64,000 bases of DNA from Streptomyces sp. NRRL S-37 (GTDB lineage Bacteria > Actinomycetota > Actinomycetes > Streptomycetales > Streptomycetaceae): assembly GCF_000721605.1 (NCBI RefSeq), contig NZ_JOIZ01000005.1:62001-126000 (forward strand), read 5' to 3'. Below the pieces are notes generated by a model. The model saw only the letters and a list, made by a program, of their open reading frames with translations, was not told the DNA's origin and did no database searches. The translations under genes were made by a program, and so were the position numbers. Below, piece after piece: positions 39,225 to 46,795 of this stretch (the stretch's first letter is position 1; each line of letters opens with the position of its first letter).

Positions 39225-40055
39225 ATGACCGCACGACCCGAACAGCCCGTCTCCCACCGCCGCCGGACCACCAGGCGGCGGGCCGTGATCGCCGGAGTCT
39301 CCGCGCTCGGCATCACGGGGGCGGCGATCGTCACCACGTCGATGCTCTCCACGGCGGGCGCCGCCTCGTCCTGGCCCTCGGACACCGGCAGCAAGCCGGT
39401 GTCGAAGACCATCCCGGTCTCCGGGACGTACGACGGCGGCATGAAGAAGTTCTACGGCACCGGCTCCCTCGGCGGAGACAGCCAGGACGAGGGCCAGGAC
39501 CCGGTCTTCGAACTGGCCGACGGCGCCACGCTGAAGAACGTGATCATCGGCACCCCGGCCGCCGACGGCGTGCACTGCAAGGGCAGTTGCACCCTGCAGA
39601 ACGTCTGGTGGCTGGACGTCGGCGAGGACGCCGCCAGCTTCAAGGGGAAGTCCTCGTCGGCCCAGTACAAGGTGATCGGCGGCGGCGCGAAGAAGGCCGA
39701 CGACAAGGTGCTGCAGTTCAACGGCGCGGGCACGCTGACCGTGAGCGGCTTCCGGGTCGAGGACTTCGGCAAGCTGGTGCGCTCCTGCGGCAACTGCAAG
39801 ACGCAGTACAAGCGCACGATCGTGCTGAAGGACATCGACGTCGTCGCGCCCGGCAAGTCGCTCGTCGGCATCAACACCAACTACGGTGACACCGCCACGC
39901 TGTCGCAGATCCGCATCCAGGGCGACAGCAAGAAGAAGATCAAGACGTGCACCCGTTACCAGGGCAACAACACGGGCAAGGAGCCGAAGGACCTCGGCTC
40001 CGGCGCCGACGGGAAGTACTGCAAGTTCTCCTCCTCGGACATCACCTACAACTGA
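39225..40055 (+). CDS. Secreted pectate lyase, polysaccharide lyase family 3
   Basis: Cleaves polygalacturonate by beta-elimination outside the cell. The 276-residue product has an N-terminal Arg-rich, Tat-like export signal (RRRTTRRRAVIAGVSALG) ending near ...TAGAAS. The mature part shows PL3 strings: DPVFELADGATLKNVIIGTP, GVHCKGSCTLQNVWWLDVGEDAASFKG, KADDKVLQFNGAGTLTVSGF, and CGNCKTQYKRTIVL. Catalysis in the family uses Ca and basic residues in this region. Its TGA stop lies exactly where a TnpB-element remnant begins. It follows the sigma/anti-sigma pair and may be their target. Confidence 0.9.
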   Translation: MTARPEQPVSHRRRTTRRRAVIAGVSALGITGAAIVTTSMLSTAGAASSWPSDTGSKPVSKTIPVSGTYDGGMKKFYGTGSLGGDSQDEGQDPVFELADGATLKNVIIGTPAADGVHCKGSCTLQNVWWLDVGEDAASFKGKSSSAQYKVIGGGAKKADDKVLQFNGAGTLTVSGFRVEDFGKLVRSCGNCKTQYKRTIVLKDIDVVAPGKSLVGINTNYGDTATLSQIRIQGDSKKKIKTCTRYQGNNTGKEPKDLGSGADGKYCKFSSSDITYN

Positions 40056-40302
40056 CCGCTCCCCTTCCTTGAAAGGAGGGGATTCCTGGCTCAGGCTGCC
40101 TCCCGGAGCTGCGCTCCGGGAGGTCTTGCGTCCTCGACACCAGCCGGGTTCAGACCTGCCCGGAGGAGCATCACGCGGGCGGAGTTCTTGTCCCTGGGGG
40201 AGACGGCTCCGCACGCGGTGCAGGTGTAGGTACGTTCGAACAGTGGCAGGGCGTGCTTGGCTCTCGCTCCGCACCTGGCGCAGTCCATGATGGTGTGCGC
40301 GG
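40053..40302 (-). mobile_element. Remnant of a TnpB-type (IS200/IS605-like) element
   Basis: A leftover right end lies on the minus strand. At its outer edge is a hairpin CCCCTCCTT/AAGGAAGGGG followed a few bases later by TCA, the same layout as the right end of the intact element at 41886-41915. Inside are the last ~70 codons of a TnpB gene. The remainder of the element, with its left end, is missing. The lost DNA also includes the start of the neighbouring GH43 gene, so one deletion probably removed both. Confidence 0.75.
40091..40302 (-). pseudogene. TnpB C-terminal remnant
   Basis: This frame encodes MDCARCGARAKHALPLFERT, then YTCTACGAVSPRDKNSARV, the zinc-finger plus final RuvC region of TnpB, ending ARPPGAQLREAA. 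It has no N-terminal RuvC motifs and no credible start. A strong stem CCTCCCGGAGC/GCTCCGGGAGG in its last codons would belong to the element's guide RNA. It differs clearly from the TnpB at 40686, so this is a second, older element. Confidence 0.75.
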
Positions 40303-40502
40303 AATGCACCGGACACACATCCCGGCCGTGTTCACGGACGACGACGGGCAGTCGTACCTGTACTGGGGCAATGGGCACGGCTACGTGGTCCCGCTCGACG
40401 ACGGCATGGTGTCCTTCGACGCTTCCCGGGTGAAGGACATCACCCCGGACGGCTTCCGCGAGGGCTCCTTCGTGGTGAAGCGCGACGGCACGTACTACTT
40501 CA
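40303..40502 (+). pseudogene. GH43 glycoside hydrolase, left surviving fragment
   Basis: In frame 2 from about 40319 the sequence reads IPAVFTDDDGQSYLYWGNGHG, VVPLDDGMVSF, REGSFVVKRDGTYYF, which is the middle of a family 43 glycosidase including the general-acid Glu (REGS). The N-terminal part with the catalytic Asp is gone, replaced by the TnpB remnant. At TTCA (40499-40502) the frame is interrupted by the intact TnpB element and resumes at 41916. Original product: probably an arabinofuranosidase or xylosidase-type enzyme. Confidence 0.8.
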
Positions 40503-40685
40503 TCGATGCTCTCCTTCGTGGATACCCCGTCCTTCAGAGCGGGGTGGGAGCACATCCCGCTTGCGGGGGAGAAACGAAGCTTCTGCGGAGCAGGGCAGGG
40601 AAAGCCGGTTCGCCGTCAGAGCGGACCGGCGTTCACCCACAACCGCCGACAGCCCTTCACAAACTGATGGTCTAGTATGTGAACC

Positions 40686-41882
40686 GTGAAGACCACTCAC
40701 GTGAAGCGGGCGTTCAAGTACCGCTTCCATCCGACCGATGCGCAGGCAGCCGAGCTGTCCCGCACGTTCGGATGCGTGCGGAAGGTCTACAACCTCGCCC
40801 TGGCCGCCCGCACGGAGGCGTGGGCGCGGCAGGAGCGGGTGAACTACAACCAGACGTCGGCGATGCTGACGGCCTGGAAGAAGACCGAGGAACTCGCGTA
40901 CCTGGGCGAGGTCTCCTCCGTCCCGCTCCAGCAGGCGCTGCGGCACCTCCAGACGGCGTTCACGAACTTCTTCGGCAAGCGGGCCAAGTACCCGCGGTTC
41001 AAGTCGCGGAAGAAGTCGCGGAAGTCTGCGGAGTACACCACCAGCGCGTTCCGGTTCAAAGACGGGAACCTGACCCTGGCGAAGATGGCCCAGCCGCTGG
41101 ACATCGTGTGGTCCCGTCCGTTGCCCGAGGGTGCGTCGCCGTCCACGGTGACCGTGTCGCAGGACGCGGCCGGACGCTGGTTCGTGTCCCTGCTGTGCGA
41201 GGACCCCACCGTGAAGCCGCTGCCGGCCACCGGTACGGCCGTCGGCATCGACGTCGGGCTCGACCACCTGCTGACCCTCTCAACCGGTGAGAAGGTCTCC
41301 AACCCCCGGCACGAGCGGCGTGACCGTGCCCGTCTGGCCAAGGCCCAGCGGCAGCTTGCCCGCAAAGCCAAAGGCGAGGGCGCCAACCGCCGTAAGGCCC
41401 GCCGGAAGGTCGCCAGGGTCCACGCCCGCATCGCCGATCGCAGGCGTGACCTACTGCACAAGCTCACCACTCGGCTCGTTCGTGAGAACCAAACGATCGT
41501 GATCGAGGACCTCGCCGTTCGGAACATGGTGAAGAACGGCAGCCTGGCCCGCGCCATCAGCGACGCGGCGTGGGCCGACTTCCGGAGCATGCTGGAGTAC
41601 AAGGCCCAGTGGTACGGCCGCGAAGTGATCGCGATCGACCGCTGGTTTCCCTCCTCCAGGCTGTGCTCCGTCTGCGGCACCTTGCAGGACAGGATGCCGC
41701 TGAACGTCCGTGAGTGGACGTGTGACTGCGGGACGACCCATGACCGGGACGTGAACGCGGCGAAGAACATCCTGGCCGTCGGGCTGACGGCGTCTGTCTG
41801 TGGAGCTGGTGTAAGACCTCAACGGAGAACTCCGGGCGGGCGGTCGGCGATGAAGCAGAAACCCCTACGGCGCGAGCCGTAG
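40686..41882 (+). CDS. tnpB: TnpB RNA-guided nuclease of the IS200/IS605 family
   Basis: A 398-residue TnpB. RuvC residues are all present: Asp189 in VGIDVGLDHLL, Glu274 in IVIEDLAVRNM and Asp355 in THDRDVNAAKNIL. The zinc finger has Cys327, Cys330, Cys346 and Cys348 (LCSVCG and TCDCG). The N-terminal OrfB_IS605 domain (FKYRFHPTDAQAAELSRTFG) is whole. TnpB proteins are known to cut DNA guided by an RNA from the element's right end. The GTG start lies seven bases after TAGTAT, so the mRNA may be leaderless. Confidence 0.92.
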   Translation: MKTTHVKRAFKYRFHPTDAQAAELSRTFGCVRKVYNLALAARTEAWARQERVNYNQTSAMLTAWKKTEELAYLGEVSSVPLQQALRHLQTAFTNFFGKRAKYPRFKSRKKSRKSAEYTTSAFRFKDGNLTLAKMAQPLDIVWSRPLPEGASPSTVTVSQDAAGRWFVSLLCEDPTVKPLPATGTAVGIDVGLDHLLTLSTGEKVSNPRHERRDRARLAKAQRQLARKAKGEGANRRKARRKVARVHARIADRRRDLLHKLTTRLVRENQTIVIEDLAVRNMVKNGSLARAISDAAWADFRSMLEYKAQWYGREVIAIDRWFPSSRLCSVCGTLQDRMPLNVREWTCDCGTTHDRDVNAAKNILAVGLTASVCGAGVRPQRRTPGGRSAMKQKPLRREP

Positions 41883-41915
41883 AACTTCCCCTCCTTAAGG
41901 AGGGGAAGGAAGTCA
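41790..41915 (+). ncRNA. Predicted TnpB guide RNA (omega/right-end RNA)
   Basis: In this family the guide RNA overlaps the 3' end of tnpB and runs through the right end, with its guide formed by the flanking host DNA. Here the last ~90 bases of tnpB plus 33 bases beyond contain stems CTACGG/CCGTAG and CCCCTCCTT/AAGGAGGGG, directly followed by host sequence. The guide would therefore begin AGTGGTCCGAGGACGACA, inside the GH43 gene. The 5' boundary is a guess. Confidence 0.5.
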
Positions 41916-42247
41916 AGTGGTCCGAGGACGACACCCGCAGCGAGGACTACCACGTGGCCTACGCGACCGGCCCGTCCCCGCTCGGCCCGTGGACGAAGCG
42001 CGGCACGATCCTGTCCAAGCGCCCCGAGTACGGCATCCTCGGCACCGGTCACCACTCCGTGGTCAACACCCCCGGCACCGACGACTGGTACATCGTCTAC
42101 CACCGGTTCGCGCTGAACGGCCCCGGCAGGTCCGGCGGGGCCGGCACGCACCGGGAGACCACCGTCGACCGGCTGGAGTTCGCCGCCGACGGCACGATCG
42201 AGCCGGTGGTGCCGACCCTGGAGTCGGTCAGGCCGGTGCGCCGCTGA
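41916..42247 (+). pseudogene. GH43 glycoside hydrolase, right surviving fragment
   Basis: The host frame resumes as WSEDDTRSEDYHVAYATG, GPWTKRGTILSK, GILGTGHHSVVNTPGTDDWYI and YHRFALNG, ending in an intact stop at 42247. It continues directly from the left fragment once the TnpB element is removed (Y-F-K-W at the joint). With its start lost and the body split, no working enzyme is expected. Its last 20 bases overlap the end of the convergent hydrolase gene. Confidence 0.82.
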
Positions 42248-43304
42248 CCGACTCCAGCCAGGCGAAGACCTCGTCCTGCATCCCGGCGTCGAAGACGTGG
42301 CCGCGCCCCGGCCACGTCTTCAGCCGCAGCCGCTCCCCGGCACCGCACGCGCGCCACACGGACCGCAGCTTGTCGTACGCGACGCGCACCCCGTCGGCGG
42401 GGAACAGGGTGTCGAGCCCGCCGTGGAAGAACAGCATCGGCTTCGGCGCGGCGACGCTCGCCACGTCGGGGAGGTCGAGGTGCCGGGCGAGCCCCGGGTG
42501 GAGCGTGTGGAACGCGGACTGCCCGCGCAGGGTGTTGTTGCCGGGCACCATCATCTCCTTGAGCCCGGTCATCCAGCACACGCTCGCGGCGGCGGCGACG
42601 TCGTCGCTGAGGGCGGCCGTCTGCCAGGCGCGGTAGCCGCCCATGGAGAAGCCGAGGGCCGTGATCCGCCGGGCGTCCACCCGGTCGAGACCGGCCAGGA
42701 AGCCGGCGGCGCGCACGTCCTCCCGGGCCAGCAGGCCGGCCAGGGAGCCGCCGAGGTGGAAGAGGGTGCTCGCCAGGGCCTGCTGCCGCTCGTAGGCGAG
42801 CGGCTCGCGGTCGCCCCAGCCGAGGGCGTCCGCGCAGAACACCACGTACCCCCGCCGGGCCAGTTCGTCCCCGACGAAGCGCCCGCCGAAGTAGCGGCCG
42901 GCCCACTCCTCGGCGGAGGCGAGGCGGGTGTCGTCGTACCAGGGCCGGACGCCCTTCTCCTTGCCGATGTCGAACCGGGACCCGTGGTCGTGCAGCAGCA
43001 GCACCGCCGGGAACGGGCCGGCGCCCCGCGGGGTGAGCAGGGCGCCGCGGACCCGTCCGTAGCGGGTGAGGGAGAGGGTGACCAGCTCCCGCGTGTACCC
43101 GTCGCCGTCCGAGCGGGCGGTGAACTCCGGGGCGTACGGCGTCCCGTCCTGCCGGCCGACGAGGAGGTGCTCCTCGACCACCGCGCGGGCCGTGCGCCGC
43201 CACGCGTCGAAGTCCCGGACCGGTGAGGTGCCCCAGGCGAGCGGGAAGGTCAGCTCGTCCTTGAGCGCCGTGTGGAAGGCGGGCAGGTCACCGGTGCCGG
43301 TCAT
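42228..43304 (-). CDS. Alpha/beta hydrolase (dienelactone hydrolase / acetyl esterase-like)
   Basis: A 358-residue cytoplasmic esterase-like protein. The nucleophile elbow is GFSMGG with Ser220; the oxyanion region is FPAVLLLHDHGSRFDIGKEK, and the catalytic His is in WPGRGHVFDAG. The subfamily resembles large alpha/beta hydrolases in plant-polysaccharide loci that remove acetyl or other esters; no signal peptide is seen. The start at 43304 overlaps the end of the pectinesterase gene by 17 bases, so it is probably the last gene of that operon. Confidence 0.8.
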   Translation of the reverse strand: MTGTGDLPAFHTALKDELTFPLAWGTSPVRDFDAWRRTARAVVEEHLLVGRQDGTPYAPEFTARSDGDGYTRELVTLSLTRYGRVRGALLTPRGAGPFPAVLLLHDHGSRFDIGKEKGVRPWYDDTRLASAEEWAGRYFGGRFVGDELARRGYVVFCADALGWGDREPLAYERQQALASTLFHLGGSLAGLLAREDVRAAGFLAGLDRVDARRITALGFSMGGYRAWQTAALSDDVAAAASVCWMTGLKEMMVPGNNTLRGQSAFHTLHPGLARHLDLPDVASVAAPKPMLFFHGGLDTLFPADGVRVAYDKLRSVWRACGAGERLRLKTWPGRGHVFDAGMQDEVFAWLESVSGAPA

Positions 43305-44409
43305 AGGGCCGCCAGTCGCCGAGGTACGCCTCCCGGGTGTGCGAGGCGGCCTCCGCGCGGGTGAGCCGGGGCCGGTTTTCGGGCACGGTGACGACCGCGC
43401 CGGGGCCGGTGTTGCGGTACTCGGCGAAGCGCTGGTCCTGCCAGGGGTACGCGTCCCGCATGTCGGCGTAGGGCTCGACGGCGTCGATGCCCGCGCCGAG
43501 GTGGGTCTCGCGCACGGTGAGCATGGGGCGGGCGGTGGGGTCGGAGCTGGGCACCCAGGGGCGGGCCAGCTTGTAGGAGCCGTCGGGGGCCTCGCTGCTG
43601 ATCCTGCTCCGGGTGACCAGGTAGCCGCGCGGGTTGGCGCCGGCGGTGGAGGGCGCGAAGACGAAGCCGTACGGCGGTGCCGTGAGGTCGGGGCGGACCA
43701 GGGTGCGGAAGTGGCAGTGGTCGAAGACGGCGGTGGCCCGGCCGAAGACGAAGTCGACGTCGCCCTCGGCGTAGCAGTGGGCGAAGTACTGGCGGGCGAA
43801 GGTGTCGAGGGAGAGGGTGTCGGCGTACAGGGTGTCCTGGTGGCCGAGGAACCGGCAGTGGGTGAAGGCGCTGCGGTCGCCCTGCACCTTGAGGGCGACG
43901 GCCTGGGTGCCGCTGGTGCCGGGGAGGTCGGTGCGCAGCCAGTCGTTGGCGAAGGTGATCCAGCGGGCGGTGAAGCCGTCGGGGCGCACGGTGGTGGTGG
44001 CGGAGCCGGAGGTGCCGTGGGTGCCGGAGCCGTCGGGCTTGGGGGTGCCGGCCGCGTTGTCGTGGACGATCACCACGTCGCGGGGGTCCTCGGAGGCGCC
44101 GAGCCAGGTCATGCCGGTGCGGTCGGCATCGACGGAGACCGTCTCGCGGTAGGTGCCCGGAGCGATGACGAGGGTGCGTCCGGTGCCGGTGGCGGCGGTG
44201 ACGGCGGCCTGGACGGAGGTGAAGTCACCGGCGCCGCGCGGGTGGACGTACAGGGTGCCGGGGGTGAGGCGGGCGGACGGTGAGCCGTACCGGCCGAACG
44301 GGCGGCGGGGCCGGTGGCCCGCGTGGGCCGGGGCGGCGGAGAGGGTGAGCGCGGCGGAGGCCGTGGCGCCGGCGAGCAGGAAGGTCCTTCGGGACAGGGG
44401 TGAGGGCAT
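43288..44409 (-). CDS. Secreted pectinesterase (carbohydrate esterase family 8)
   Basis: Removes methyl groups from pectin outside the cell. The 373-residue product has a Tat signal (SRRTFLLAGATASAALTLSA, cleaved after AHA). CE8 motifs are GTYRETV, GTQAVALKV, GHQDTLYAD, GDVDFVFGRATAVF (catalytic Asp residues) and KLARPWVPS in place of the usual LGRPW. ATG 44409 is the first start before the signal. It sits downstream of the PL1 pectate lyase on the same strand. Confidence 0.9.
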   Translation of the reverse strand: MPSPLSRRTFLLAGATASAALTLSAAPAHAGHRPRRPFGRYGSPSARLTPGTLYVHPRGAGDFTSVQAAVTAATGTGRTLVIAPGTYRETVSVDADRTGMTWLGASEDPRDVVIVHDNAAGTPKPDGSGTHGTSGSATTTVRPDGFTARWITFANDWLRTDLPGTSGTQAVALKVQGDRSAFTHCRFLGHQDTLYADTLSLDTFARQYFAHCYAEGDVDFVFGRATAVFDHCHFRTLVRPDLTAPPYGFVFAPSTAGANPRGYLVTRSRISSEAPDGSYKLARPWVPSSDPTARPMLTVRETHLGAGIDAVEPYADMRDAYPWQDQRFAEYRNTGPGAVVTVPENRPRLTRAEAASHTREAYLGDWRPYDRHR

Positions 44410-44495
44410 GCGGGTGCTCCTTGGGGGACGGGGCCGGGCCGGTGCGGGCCGCAGTGGGGGCGGGCCGCACCGGCCCGGCTGCCGGGAGGGAGGTG

Positions 44496-45830
44496 TCAGC
44501 GGAGGCGGCCGGCGCCCGCTCCGTGCCCGACCAGGAACGGGACGGCGCGGGCCGGGTGGACGGCGGTGCGCAGGGTGGGCGTCCAGCCGGCGCCGGACCG
44601 GAGGGTCTCGGCCGGGATCTCCGCGTTGTGCACGGCGATCAGGTCCGTGCGCTTGCCGTTGACCACGTTGTGGGCGGCGGTGAGCGGTGCCTCGCTCCAC
44701 TTCTTGAGGATCTTCGCCGGGCTGATGCCCTTCGCCAGGGTGAAGGCGTTGTGCTCGGCGACGAGCTGGGACTCCTTGCCGATGCCGAAGCTGTAGGAGT
44801 AGCCCTCGGTGGCCACGAAGTGGTTGTTGTACACGTCGACCTGGCCGAAGCGGACGCGCGGCGCGCGTTCGACCAGGCCGGAGAACAGGTTGTGGTGGAA
44901 GGTCGCCTTCAGCTTGCCCCGGTCGCCGACGGCGGTGGACTCGCTGTCGCTGTTGCCGATGAGGATCGTCTTGTCGTGCTCGGTGAAGACGTTCCAGGAG
45001 GCGGTGACGTAGTTGGCGCCCTTGACGATGTCCAGCTCGCCGTCGTGCTGCTGGTACAGCATGCCGAAGTAGGTGGGGGCCTCGCTGTCGGGGTGCTCGC
45101 CGTCGGTGAAGGTGTTGTGGTCCAGCCAGACGTGGGTGGAGCCGTGGACGACGGCGGTGTCGTACTCGGAGTTCCAGTTGCCCCGGTCGCCGTCGGTCGG
45201 GTCCCACTGGGGGAAGCAGTCGACCGGACTCTCGAGGGTGAGGTTGCGGACGATGACGTTGTCCACGTCCTTGATCTGGAGGCTGGCGCCCTTGATGCCG
45301 GCGTTCCGGCCGACCCCGATGATCGTGGTGTCGGAGGGGACGTTCACCTTGATCGCCGTGTCCTGGGCGGCGGCGGAGGCCCGGCGCAGGCCCTCCGGGC
45401 TGTCGTCGGGCTCGGCGCTCAGGTCCTGCTCCAGGCCCCAGGTCTCCGGCGCGTACGCCTCCAGGTAGGCGTCGAAGTCGTAGCCGGGCGCGGCGAACGC
45501 CTCGCAGCCCTCGGAGACCGCGTCGATGGTCCCCTTCACCTTGATGATCCTCGGGGCGTCCCCGCCGTCCGCCAGGGCCGCCTTGAACTCGGCCCAGGTG
45601 CGCACGGTGTGGACGTGTGCGCGGCCGGCGCCGGCGCCCCCGGTGGTGCCGGTGCCGTAGGAGGCCCAGCCGTCGCCCGCGCCCAGGGTCTGCCGGGCGG
45701 GGTCACGGTGGTGGTGCGACGGGGAGTGGGCCTGGGCGCCGGTGCCGGTCAGGGCCAGCACGAGGGCGGTGCAGCCGGCCAGCGACGCGGCTCTCAGCGT
45801 GGCATGCCCATGCCATCCAGATGTGCTCAT
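44496..45830 (-). CDS. Secreted pectate lyase, polysaccharide lyase family 1
   Basis: A calcium-dependent lyase of demethylated pectin, 444 residues. It has a signal peptide (SLAGCTALVLALTGTGAQAH). PL1 motifs include TTIIGVGRNAGIKGASLQIK, NVIVRNLTLESPVDCFPQWD, the vWiDH-type HVWLDHNTFTDGEH and the RxPxxR-type ERAPRVRFGQV, with calcium-site acids between. The family is marked by a parallel beta-helix. It lies 33 bases after the rhamnogalacturonan acetylesterase gene, in one operon. Confidence 0.92.
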   Translation of the reverse strand: MSTSGWHGHATLRAASLAGCTALVLALTGTGAQAHSPSHHHRDPARQTLGAGDGWASYGTGTTGGAGAGRAHVHTVRTWAEFKAALADGGDAPRIIKVKGTIDAVSEGCEAFAAPGYDFDAYLEAYAPETWGLEQDLSAEPDDSPEGLRRASAAAQDTAIKVNVPSDTTIIGVGRNAGIKGASLQIKDVDNVIVRNLTLESPVDCFPQWDPTDGDRGNWNSEYDTAVVHGSTHVWLDHNTFTDGEHPDSEAPTYFGMLYQQHDGELDIVKGANYVTASWNVFTEHDKTILIGNSDSESTAVGDRGKLKATFHHNLFSGLVERAPRVRFGQVDVYNNHFVATEGYSYSFGIGKESQLVAEHNAFTLAKGISPAKILKKWSEAPLTAAHNVVNGKRTDLIAVHNAEIPAETLRSGAGWTPTLRTAVHPARAVPFLVGHGAGAGRLR

Positions 45831-45863
45831 GGTGCGGCTCTCCTTCTCGTGGTCCAGGGGGTG

Positions 45864-46661
45864 TTACGCGACGGCCTCCGGCCAGGTGATCCACTCCTGG
45901 GGGATCTCGTCGTCCAGCCGGCGCACGTCGTGCGGCGCGAGCACCCGGGTGCGCAGCAGCTCCCGGGCGACCAGCCGTGCCACGGCGATCGCGCCCGGCG
46001 GGTTGAAGTGCGTGTTGTCCTGCTCGGCCGCCGTCCAGTTGAAGTACCTCTTGGTCTCCTCGGCCCCGAGCTCCTGCCACAGCGCCAGCGACAGGGCCTG
46101 GACGTCGAGCAGCGCGACCCGCTCCTCGGCGGCCAGCGCCCGCATCGCCGCCGGGTACTCCCCGTGACTCGGCACGGCACGCCCGTCCCCGTCGAACCGC
46201 CGCCGCTCCACGGCGGTGGCCAGCACGGGCCGCGCCCCGCGGGCCCGCGCCCCCTCGACGTACCTCCGCAGGTACTCCTGGTACGTCGACCAGGGCTCGG
46301 TGTAGCGGGTGGGATCGGCGGACTTCTCGTCGTTGTGCGCGAACTGGACGAGGAGGAGGTCACCGGGCCGGATCGAGGAGAGGATCGCCTCGAGCCGCCC
46401 CTCGTCGGCGAAGCTCTTGGAACTCCGCCCGTTCACGGCGTGGTTGGCGACCGTGAGATGCCGGTGCAGCAGGAACGGCAGCGCCATCCCCCACCCGGTC
46501 TCCGGCGCGGCGTCGGCGTACTTCTGGGCGGCGGTGGAGTCACCGGCGATGTAGAGGGTGCGGTGACGGCGTCCGCCGGCACGGGCGGTGCCGGTCGCGG
46601 CGAACGCCAGGGGAACGGAGGCGACGGCGGCGGAAGTGACCTGTCTGCGGCTGAGCGACAC
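45864..46661 (-). CDS. Secreted rhamnogalacturonan acetylesterase-like SGNH hydrolase (CE12)
   Basis: Predicted to deacetylate the rhamnogalacturonan backbone. The 265-residue product has a Tat-like signal (LSRRQVTSAAVASVPLAFAA). The SGNH blocks are LYIAGDSTAAQ (Ser), NHAVNGRSSKSF (Gly), LLVQFAHNDEK (Asn) and EQDNTHFNPPGA (Asp-His). The DNTHFNPPGA block is typical of CE12. The GTG start at 46661 follows a weak site. A long hairpin separates it from the binding-protein gene upstream. Confidence 0.87.
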   Translation of the reverse strand: MSLSRRQVTSAAVASVPLAFAATGTARAGGRRHRTLYIAGDSTAAQKYADAAPETGWGMALPFLLHRHLTVANHAVNGRSSKSFADEGRLEAILSSIRPGDLLLVQFAHNDEKSADPTRYTEPWSTYQEYLRRYVEGARARGARPVLATAVERRRFDGDGRAVPSHGEYPAAMRALAAEERVALLDVQALSLALWQELGAEETKRYFNWTAAEQDNTHFNPPGAIAVARLVARELLRTRVLAPHDVRRLDDEIPQEWITWPEAVA

Positions 46662-46706
46662 GCCGGTGACCCTTTCGACTGGGAACGGACGGACTCACCT
46701 GGGACG

Positions 46707-46771
46707 CGGCCCGGTCCGCTTCGGGCCGCGGCCGGCCGGGGACGGTCCGCGGCCCGAAGCGGACCGGGCCG
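46707..46771 (-). terminator. 25-base perfect inverted repeat hairpin
   Basis: Arms 46707-46731 and 46747-46771 are exact reverse complements (starting CGGCCCGGTCCGCTTCGGG) around a 15-base loop. It lies between the sugar-binding-protein stop (46796) and the esterase start (46661). It could end or stabilise the binding-protein mRNA so that it is made in excess over downstream genes. Confidence 0.75.
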
Positions 46772-46795
46772 TCCCACGGCGAGAAGGACCTGACG

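Larger units (their letters stand above)
40503..41915 (+). mobile_element. Intact TnpB-only IS200/IS605-like insertion (IS1341-type)
   Basis: About 1413 bases inserted in a GH43 gene. The left flank is TTCA; the right end finishes ...GTCA, and joining TTCA to AGTGG restores the host codons for Y-F-K-W-S. There are no terminal inverted repeats and no clear target duplication, as expected for this family. The left end has hairpins CCCCG/CGGGG (40525-40544) and CCCGC/GCGGG (40556-40567). The right end has CTACGG/CCGTAG (41865-41882) and CCCCTCCTT/AAGGAGGGG (41888-41905). No TnpA gene is present, so it would need TnpA in trans to move. Confidence 0.85.

Noticed and set aside
40091..40555. Minus-strand 154-residue open frame spanning the TnpB remnant and GH43
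   Set aside because: Only the last ~70 codons are TnpB-like; the rest is antisense to the GH43 fragment. It is a chance joining, so only the remnant is listed.
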